The notes beneath the pieces are model-generated. The model was not told where the DNA came from, ran no database searches, and saw only the letters and a list, made by a program, of their open reading frames with translations. 64,000 bases of DNA from Amycolatopsis viridis (GTDB lineage Bacteria; Actinomycetota; Actinomycetes; Mycobacteriales; Pseudonocardiaceae): positions 3,658,001-3,722,000 of the forward strand of contig NZ_JAANOU010000001.1 of the NCBI RefSeq assembly GCF_011758765.1. The letters are read 5' to 3'. Below are positions 10,145-16,336 of the stretch, piece after piece. Position 1 is the first letter of the stretch, and every line of letters begins with the position of its first letter. The position numbers were made by a program, and so were the translations under genes.

Positions 10145-11694
10145 GACGTCCCTTCCGCCACCAGGTCCTCGACGGCCCCCTCGCCCATCGAGAACGCCAG
10201 CAGCTCCGCTTCGCTGGTGTCCGCCGCGTTCAGTTCCCGCACGCTGCGCCCGTCCCGCAGCACGACGACGCGATGGCACACGCCGATCAGTTCGGCCGGT
10301 TCCGACGACGCGAGCAGCACCCCCACGCCCCGGCCCGCGGCTTCCCCGAGCAGCCGGTAGATCTCGGCCTTCGCGCCGACGTCGACGCCGCGGGTCGGCT
10401 CGTCCAGCAACAGCAGCGCGGGATCGGTGAGCAGGCCGCGTCCCAGCACGACCTTCTGCTGGTTGCCACCGGACAACGACCCGGCCGGGTCACGCAGCGA
10501 ACCGAGCTTCACGCCGAGCCGGTCGACGATCTCCTCCGCCGCGCCGCGTTCCCGCCCACGGGACACCACCCCGGCCCGCGCGATCCGGTCCACGATGGAC
10601 AGCACGGCGTTGGCGAGCACCGAGTGCTCCAGCGCCAGGCCGGCGATGCGGCGGTCTTCCGGCACGAACGCCAGTCCGAGCCGCAGCGCCGCGCGGGGGT
10701 TGCGCGGACGGACCTCCTTTCCCCGCAACACAATCCGCCCGGAGAAGCGTCCCCCGACACCGTAGATCGTCTCGAGCAGTTCGGTCCGCCCGGACCCGAG
10801 CAGGCCCGCCACGCCGACGATCTCACCGCGGCCCACGGTCAGGCTGATGCCGGCCGGATCGCGCCGGCCCGGCCGCCGCGACGGCACCACGAGGTCCTCG
10901 ACCCGGAGCAGTTCCTCCCCCGCACCCGCGCCGCCCCCGGTGCGGAACACCGACTCGACCGGCCTGCCGACCATCGCCTCGGACGCCTGCCGCGCGGTCA
11001 TCGCCCGCGCGTCGAACTCGGCGACGACCTCGCCGTTGCGCAACACGGTCGCCCGGTCGGCGACGCGGCCGATCTCGTCCATCCGGTGCGAGATGTAGAC
11101 GATGCCGGCACCGCCGCGGCGCAGCCCGGCGATGACCGCGAACAGCCGGTCGATCTCCGGCGCGGACAGCGCCGAGGTCGGCTCGTCCATGACGAGGATC
11201 CGCGCGTCCAGGGACAGCGCCTTGGCGATGGTGACCAGCTGCTGCTCACCGGTGCGCAGCTGCTCGACGGGCCGCCGCGGGTCGAGCGCGATCCCGATGC
11301 GGTCGAGCAGCGCCGCGGTGTCCCGCCGCATCCGGCGGCGGTCCACCGTGCCCAGGCGGGTGCGTGGTTCGCGACCGAGGAACACGTTCTCCGCCACCGG
11401 CAGGGCCGGGACGAGATCGAGTTCCTGGTGGATCATCGCGACCCCGGCGCGCTGCGCGTCGGCGGGGCCGGCGAAGCGGACGGGCGCGCCGCCGACGCGG
11501 ATCTCGCCCCGGTACCCGCCGACCTCGCCGGAGAGCACCTTCATGAGGGTGGACTTGCCCGCGCCGTTCTCCCCGAGCAGCGCGTGCACCTCGCCGGCGC
11601 GAACGGTGAAATCGACACCGCGCACCGCGTGGATCCCGCCGTAGGACTTGCTCACCCCGGCGAGCTCGACCAGCGGCGGCCGCGGCTCGTCCAC
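10141..11694 (-). CDS. Sugar ABC transporter ATP-binding protein (RbsA/XylG/AraG type)
   Basis: A 517-residue protein with two tandem nucleotide-binding domains, first gene of the importer operon. Domain 1 has Walker A GENGAGKS and Walker B ARILVMDEPTSALS. Domain 2 has a degenerate Walker A (GLLGSGRTE), a good signature (LSGGNQQK) and LLLLDEPTRGVDVGAK, the usual asymmetry of this family. GTG 11694 is preferred over the in-frame GTG 11712 because GAGGGGG lies 6 bases before it. The LacI-type operator at 11720-11731 sits 26 bp upstream, so the whole ATPase-permease-binding protein operon should be induced together with the isomerase operon. Confidence 0.93.
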   Translation of the reverse strand: MDEPRPPLVELAGVSKSYGGIHAVRGVDFTVRAGEVHALLGENGAGKSTLMKVLSGEVGGYRGEIRVGGAPVRFAGPADAQRAGVAMIHQELDLVPALPVAENVFLGREPRTRLGTVDRRRMRRDTAALLDRIGIALDPRRPVEQLRTGEQQLVTIAKALSLDARILVMDEPTSALSAPEIDRLFAVIAGLRRGGAGIVYISHRMDEIGRVADRATVLRNGEVVAEFDARAMTARQASEAMVGRPVESVFRTGGGAGAGEELLRVEDLVVPSRRPGRRDPAGISLTVGRGEIVGVAGLLGSGRTELLETIYGVGGRFSGRIVLRGKEVRPRNPRAALRLGLAFVPEDRRIAGLALEHSVLANAVLSIVDRIARAGVVSRGRERGAAEEIVDRLGVKLGSLRDPAGSLSGGNQQKVVLGRGLLTDPALLLLDEPTRGVDVGAKAEIYRLLGEAAGRGVGVLLASSEPAELIGVCHRVVVLRDGRSVRELNAADTSEAELLAFSMGEGAVEDLVAEGTS

Positions 11695-11719
11695 TCTCGT
11701 CCCCCTCGCCACACTGCGA

Positions 11720-11731
11720 GAAATCGATTAC
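11720..11731. promoter_or_regulatory. LacI-type operator upstream of the sugar importer operon
   Basis: GAAATCGATTAC differs by one base from the perfect palindrome GTAATCGATTAC at 6676-6687. It lies just upstream of the importer ATPase start on the minus strand. The match supports one regulator for both transport and catabolism. Confidence 0.7.
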
Positions 11732-11845
11732 CCGGCCGAACTTAGAGTGACCGGCGACACATGTCAAGAGTGGACGAGGTAGCGTCCACTCCGGTCAGTT
11801 TCCCCCGGCGCGCACGAATCCGCACGCCGGGCTATGCTCGGGCGC

Positions 11846-12430
11846 ATGACGGTCGCGCTGGAGAACGTCCTCGCCAAGGCCGGTCTCCGGATCGACGCCG
11901 AGGACTTCCTGTCGCTGGTCGAGGACGCCGCCCGCCGGCTGTCCCCGCCGCACCCGGACCCGGCGTCGTTCTTCGGCCCGGGCCAGCGCGCCGCGCTCAC
12001 CGCGGCCGGGCTCGACCTCTCACCCCGCCGCGACGACGAGACCGACGGCCGCGCCGCGTCCGTCGCCGCGTACGCGGTGCTGGCCGAGTCCGCGCTCACG
12101 GTCACCGAAGCCGCGCAGCGGCTGGACGTCGATCCGAGCCGCATCCGGCACCGGCTCGCCGAGCGGCGCCTGACCGGCTGGAAGGACCAGGGCGGGTGGC
12201 GGCTGCCGTCGTGGCAGTTCGGCGAGCACGGGCCGCTGCCCGGCCTGGACCTGGTCCTCGCCGCCGTGCCCGACGACCAGCCGGCGCTGGTCGTGGCCGC
12301 GTTCATGAACAGCACCCAGCCGGACCTGGAGATCGGCGGGCGCCCGGTGACCCCGCGCCAGTGGCTGCTGGCCGGGGGCGACCCGGCGCCGGTGGCCGCG
12401 CTCGCCGCCACCCTCGGCACCCCGTTCTGA
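11846..12430 (+). CDS. Xre-type antitoxin of a RES/Xre toxin-antitoxin pair
   Basis: A 194-residue protein, upstream of and 18 bp from a RES-domain gene. The middle (LTVTEAAQRLDVDPSRIRHRLAERRLTGWK, about residues 88-117) is an excisionase/MerR-like DNA-binding helix-turn-helix followed by a wing. The C-terminal part (AAFMNSTQPDLEIGGRPVTPRQWLLAGGD) matches the MbcA/ParS/Xre antitoxin tail that binds and blocks the toxin. The start ATG 11846 is chosen from the family-like opening; ATG 11834 in the same frame is an alternative and neither has a clear ribosome-binding site. It probably represses its own operon. Confidence 0.8.
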   Translation: MTVALENVLAKAGLRIDAEDFLSLVEDAARRLSPPHPDPASFFGPGQRAALTAAGLDLSPRRDDETDGRAASVAAYAVLAESALTVTEAAQRLDVDPSRIRHRLAERRLTGWKDQGGWRLPSWQFGEHGPLPGLDLVLAAVPDDQPALVVAAFMNSTQPDLEIGGRPVTPRQWLLAGGDPAPVAALAATLGTPF

Positions 12431-12448
12431 GGGCCGCAGCACGAGCTC

Positions 12449-13105
12449 ATGGCACGTCTTCCCCTGCCGCCCGCGCGGGCCGAACTGGTCGCCGCGCTGC
12501 GCCCGGAAACCGACCTCGTCACCGTGCCGCCCACCCAGCGGCTGGTGCGGATCTTCAGCACCGGTGGCGCCCACCCGCAGCAGTGGAACACGTTCCGCTA
12601 CACCGGCCCGCTGCCACACGGCCGGTTCGACCCCCAGCCACCGGATCGCGACGGTGGCCCGGTCACCGGTTCCGGCCACGGGGTGCTGTACTTCGGGCTC
12701 ACCGTGCGGACGAGCGTGGCCGAGGTGTTCCAGACGACGTCGCTGGTCGACCGCAAGACGCGCGTCCCGCGGCTGGTCGTGGTGCGCCCGGCACGGCCGC
12801 TGCGGCTGCTCGACCTGACCGGTCTGTGGCCCACGCGGGTCGGCGCCTCGCAGGAGATCTCCAGCGGGCCGAAGAAGATCACGCAGGCGTGGGCGCGGGC
12901 GATCCGCACGGCGTTCGACGGACTCGACGGGCTGTGGTACCGCTCGTCGATGGACGGCGGATCGCCCGCGCTGTGCCTGTGGGACCCGCCGGCCGGGGAC
13001 GCGCTGCCGCTGGCGCCGGACATCCTGCTGCCGCTGGACCACCCCGGGCTGGACGTGCCGTTGGCACGGGTCTGCGAGGAGCTCAACTACGTGCTGCTGA
13101 ACTGA
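12449..13105 (+). CDS. RES-domain toxin (predicted NAD+ phosphorylase/hydrolase)
   Basis: A 218-residue RES-domain protein. Characterised members (for example mycobacterial MbcT) degrade NAD+ and are held inactive by a neighbouring Xre-type antitoxin. The family's conserved Arg (RLVRIF), Glu (TSVAEVFQTT) and Ser (LWYRSSMDGG) positions are visible in order, and GVLYFGLTVRTS is the usual strand-helix around the site. It follows the antitoxin gene by 18 bp in one operon and ends in a shared terminator. All catalytic positions seem present, so I infer an active toxin. Confidence 0.83.
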   Translation: MARLPLPPARAELVAALRPETDLVTVPPTQRLVRIFSTGGAHPQQWNTFRYTGPLPHGRFDPQPPDRDGGPVTGSGHGVLYFGLTVRTSVAEVFQTTSLVDRKTRVPRLVVVRPARPLRLLDLTGLWPTRVGASQEISSGPKKITQAWARAIRTAFDGLDGLWYRSSMDGGSPALCLWDPPAGDALPLAPDILLPLDHPGLDVPLARVCEELNYVLLN

Positions 13106-13130
13106 CCCGCGGGCGAGTCCGCCCGCGGGT
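13105..13130. terminator. Bidirectional hairpin between RES toxin and S9 peptidase genes
   Basis: An 11-bp perfect stem (13105-13115 with 13120-13130, ACCCGCGGGCG and its complement) and a 4-base loop begin at the last base of the RES stop codon, 12 bp before the minus-strand peptidase stop. No U-tract is present, which is normal for actinobacterial terminators. Confidence 0.65.
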
Positions 13131-13142
13131 CCGGCCGGCTCG

Positions 13143-15074
13143 TCAGGACAAGTGGCGCGACCACCACTCGAGGATCGCGTCGAACCGCTGCCGCCGGTGC
13201 CGGGGCTTGCCGGACCGGCTCAGCTCGTGGCCTTCGCCGGGGAAGAGCAGCATCTCCACCGCCGTGCCGTTGCGCTTGAGCTCCACGAACAGCCGCTGCG
13301 CCTGCTCGACCGGGCACCGCCAGTCGTGTTCGGAGTGGACCACGGCGAACGGGATGCCGATCTGCGCGGCGTAGGTCAGCGGGCTGCGCTCCCGTTGCAC
13401 CGCCGGGTCCGCACCGACGTAGGCCTCGCTGAAGAACCAGCCGATGTCCGAGCTGCCGGTGAACGAGTCCCACGCGTTGACCGCCCGCTCGCTCCACGCG
13501 GCGCGGAACCGCGAACCGTGGTGGGCCGCGAGCCAGGTGGTCATGAACCCGCCGTAGGACCCGCCCATCACGCCGACGCGCGAGGAGTCCAGGTCGTCGC
13601 GTGCCAGGGCCGCGTCCAGCAAGGCCAGCACGTCGTCCACGTCCACCGTGCCGAGACCGTGCACGATCGCCTGACCGTGGCTCTCGCCGTAGCCGGCCGA
13701 CCCGCGCGGGTTGCCCATCACCACGGCGTATCCGGCGGAGGCGTACACCTGCGCCTCGTCGAACAGGCCCCAGTCGTAGGCGGCGAACGGGCCACCGTGC
13801 ACCACGAGCAGCACCGGGTGCGGCCCGTCGCCGTCCGGCCGCACCAGCCAGCCGTGCACCGGGTAGCCGTCGGGCGCGGTGGTGGTCAGCTCCTCGACCG
13901 GCCGGATCCCCTTGCCCCGCAAGGGTTCCGAGAAGTCGGTGAGCACCCGCTGGTCCGGGCCGTCGAGCAGCACCACGTCCCCGGCGCTGTCCGGCCGCGC
14001 CACCACCGCGGCGATCCGTTCCCCGTGCACGGCGAACGAGCGCACCGCGCACCGGTCACCGAGCAGCCGGTCCAGCCCGTCCAGCGGCACCCGGTCAGCG
14101 TCCCGGGACACCGCCCGCAGCTCGACCGCGCCGCGGTTGAGCACGGCCACCAGGACCTGGTCGCGGAACCGCGCCGGCGGCACGTCGGTCGCGCAGTGCA
14201 CCGACTCGGCGTCGGTCAGCCGCCGCGGCTTGGCCGGCTCGCCGTCGGCGGGCAGTTCCGCCGCCCACAGGCCGGGGTTGCGGGCGACGGCGTGCGGCCA
14301 GGTGAACTCGGCGCCGTAGTAGCAGACGGTGCCGTCGTCGAACACGGCGGGCTTGACAGCGCTGCCGGCGGTGCGCACCACGAGCACCGGCTCGCCGCCG
14401 CCCGCCGGCACCCGGTAGAGGTCGCTCTCCTCGGTGTCGGCCGTGCCCCAGTCACGTGGTGCGACGACGAGCAGGGCCGAGCCGTCCGGCAGCCACGCGG
14501 GGTCGGACACCTCGGCCTGGTCGTCGGTCAGCGGCTCCGGTTCACCCGGATCGGTGGCATCGACCACGAACAGCCGCGACGGCCGGTCACGCAGGAACCC
14601 GACATTGTCCAGCCGGTAGTCGTAGCGGGTGATCCGGCGGGGCGCCTCCGCGTCCGGTTCGACGACCTCGCCGTCCTCCCCCGGGGTGCCGTAGCGGCCC
14701 GGCTCGGGCAGGCGCGCGGTGAAGGCGATGCGGCGGGAGTCCGGTGCCCACACCGGGGCGCCGGCGCCGAGCGGCAGGTCGGTGATCCGCCGGGCGTCGC
14801 CGCCGTCGGCCGGCATCACGTGCAGCTGGGGCTTGCCCTGGTCCTCCGCCCGGAGGAAGGCCACCCAGCGGCCGTCCGGTGAGATCGCGGGAGCGCTGTC
14901 CCGCTCACCGTGGGTCCACTGCCGGGCCGGTCCGCCGTCCGGGTCGGCCCGCCACAACGCACTGCGGTAGGTGTTGCCGCCGAGGTCCGGGGAGGCGACC
15001 GCGGTCAGCAGCAGGGTGCCGTGCAGCGCGGGCGTACCGGGCACGGCGACGAGTTCGAGATCCGAAGGACGCAT
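13143..15074 (-). CDS. S9-family serine peptidase (acylaminoacyl-peptidase/prolyl oligopeptidase type)
   Basis: A 643-residue cytoplasmic peptidase with an N-terminal WD40-like beta-propeller (repeats such as ISPDGRWVAFLR and WAPDSRRIAFTARL) that gates a C-terminal alpha/beta-hydrolase domain. The catalytic Ser is in MGGSYGGFM (near residue 505), Asp in HSEHDWRCP and His in PGEGHELSRSG, so the triad is complete. The propeller also carries the strand YDYRLDNVGFLRD seen in acylaminoacyl peptidases. No signal peptide is visible. It is convergent with the RES toxin gene. The start ATG 15074 leaves only 9 bp to the terC-type gene stop, so cotranscription with that gene is likely. Confidence 0.92.
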   Translation of the reverse strand: MRPSDLELVAVPGTPALHGTLLLTAVASPDLGGNTYRSALWRADPDGGPARQWTHGERDSAPAISPDGRWVAFLRAEDQGKPQLHVMPADGGDARRITDLPLGAGAPVWAPDSRRIAFTARLPEPGRYGTPGEDGEVVEPDAEAPRRITRYDYRLDNVGFLRDRPSRLFVVDATDPGEPEPLTDDQAEVSDPAWLPDGSALLVVAPRDWGTADTEESDLYRVPAGGGEPVLVVRTAGSAVKPAVFDDGTVCYYGAEFTWPHAVARNPGLWAAELPADGEPAKPRRLTDAESVHCATDVPPARFRDQVLVAVLNRGAVELRAVSRDADRVPLDGLDRLLGDRCAVRSFAVHGERIAAVVARPDSAGDVVLLDGPDQRVLTDFSEPLRGKGIRPVEELTTTAPDGYPVHGWLVRPDGDGPHPVLLVVHGGPFAAYDWGLFDEAQVYASAGYAVVMGNPRGSAGYGESHGQAIVHGLGTVDVDDVLALLDAALARDDLDSSRVGVMGGSYGGFMTTWLAAHHGSRFRAAWSERAVNAWDSFTGSSDIGWFFSEAYVGADPAVQRERSPLTYAAQIGIPFAVVHSEHDWRCPVEQAQRLFVELKRNGTAVEMLLFPGEGHELSRSGKPRHRRQRFDAILEWWSRHLS

Positions 15075-15083
15075 GCCCCGAAC

Positions 15084-16073
15084 CTACCTGATTTCGTTAG
15101 CCTCGCTAAGAGCTTCCGTCGCCGACTTCTTCTCGTCCCGCTTCGCCTTCGCCAGGCTGAGCACGGTGGTCACCGCCAGGACGACCACGATCACGCCGAG
15201 GGACACCCAGTTGCCGATGTCCAGCCAGTCCGGCACGGCGTGGTATTCGTGCAGCGCGTGCAGGATCAGCTTCGCGCCGATGAAGGCGAGGATCACGGCC
15301 AGCCCGTAGGACAGGTAGACCAGCTTCTGCACCAGGCCGCCGAGCAGGAAGTACAGCTGCCGCAGGCCCATCAGCGCGAACGCGTTGGCGGTGAACACCA
15401 GGAAGGCCTCCTGGGTGATGCCGAAGATCGCCGGGATCGAGTCGACCGCGAAGAGCAGGTCCGCGCTGCCGATCGCGACGATCACCACGAACATCGGCGT
15501 CAGCCACCGCCTGCCGTCCCGCTTGAGCGTCATGCGGTGACCGTGGAAGTCCTCGGTGACCGGGTAGAGCTTGCGGATCCAGCGCACGACCGCGTTCTCG
15601 TGGTACTCCTCGTCGTGGTCGTCACCGCGGACCAGGCTGATCGCCGTCCACACCAGCACCGCGCCGAACAGGAAGAACACCCACACGAACTGGGCGATGA
15701 GCGCGGCGCCGATCGCGATGAAGACGCTGCGCATGGCCAGCGCGAGCAGGATGCCGATCAGCAGCACCCGGTGCTGGTGGATCGCCGGCACCCGGAACGA
15801 CGCCATGATGATCATGAAGATGAACAGGTTGTCCACCGACAGCGAGTACTCGGTGATGTATCCGGTGAAGAACTGCACCCCGTAGTCGTGCCCGGCGAGA
15901 ACCCAGACGCCGATACCGAACAGCACCGCGCAAGCGACGTAGAACACGACCCACCTGGCCGCTTCGGCGGTGGTGACCTCATGCGGTTTGCGGTCGACGA
16001 CCACCAGGTCGACGGCGATGAGAACCAGCAGTCCGGCCACGGTGGCAGCCCACAGCCACACGGGAACAGTCAT
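15084..16073 (-). CDS. TerC/Alx-family integral membrane protein (probable Mn2+ exporter)
   Basis: A 329-residue protein with about nine transmembrane helices. The TerC signature is present: EYSLSVDNLFIFMIIMASFRVP with intramembrane Asp and Asn, and the repeat-related IGSADLLFAVDSIPAIFGIT. These acidic residues form the metal site in Alx/MntP-like transporters. The name comes from tellurite resistance plasmids, but chromosomal members are increasingly linked to manganese efflux, and the riboswitch in its leader supports that here. The start ATG 16073 is preferred over longer forms because it follows the GGAGG at 16088-16084 and begins at the first helix (MTVPVWLWAATVAGLL). Confidence 0.92.
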   Translation of the reverse strand: MTVPVWLWAATVAGLLVLIAVDLVVVDRKPHEVTTAEAARWVVFYVACAVLFGIGVWVLAGHDYGVQFFTGYITEYSLSVDNLFIFMIIMASFRVPAIHQHRVLLIGILLALAMRSVFIAIGAALIAQFVWVFFLFGAVLVWTAISLVRGDDHDEEYHENAVVRWIRKLYPVTEDFHGHRMTLKRDGRRWLTPMFVVIVAIGSADLLFAVDSIPAIFGITQEAFLVFTANAFALMGLRQLYFLLGGLVQKLVYLSYGLAVILAFIGAKLILHALHEYHAVPDWLDIGNWVSLGVIVVVLAVTTVLSLAKAKRDEKKSATEALSEANEIR

Positions 16074-16111
16074 GTACGCAATACCTCCGGTTAGCGCGCA
16101 GCAGCAGCTAG

Positions 16112-16212
16112 CCGGAGGTCTCTTCCGCCGGTGGATCACCGGCCGACGGTGCCGGGTGTCCCGCAGGACCGCCGTGCTGACGACACCGCCGCGAAGGAAT
16201 ACTCCCCTCCAC
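16112..16212 (-). ncRNA. yybP-ykoY (Mn2+-sensing) riboswitch in the terC leader
   Basis: On the minus strand the leader shows the conserved yybP-ykoY blocks in order: GGGGAGTA (16207-16200), GTCGTCAGCACGG (16184-16172) and AGAGACC (to about 16117). P1 pairs GGAGG (16210-16206) with CCTCC (16118-16114). The 3' strand CCTCCGG (16118-16112) is also perfectly complementary to the terC ribosome-binding site CCGGAGG (16090-16084). Mn2+ binding would close P1 and free that site, turning translation on. Family recognition is from sequence; the switching model is inference. Confidence 0.85.
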
Positions 16213-16336
16213 GTCAGGACCCATCATCCCTGACGAACCGGACGAACACCACTTCGGGTAAGGCTCATCACCCGGATCCCCCCGGGATCCGACCGCGCTG
16301 CGGCGTTCTCAGGAAAGCTCCCATACCGTTTCCGGT

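Noticed and set aside
15084-16073. Tellurite resistance gene
   Set aside because: The TerC name is historical; the Mn2+ riboswitch and absence of other ter genes point to manganese.
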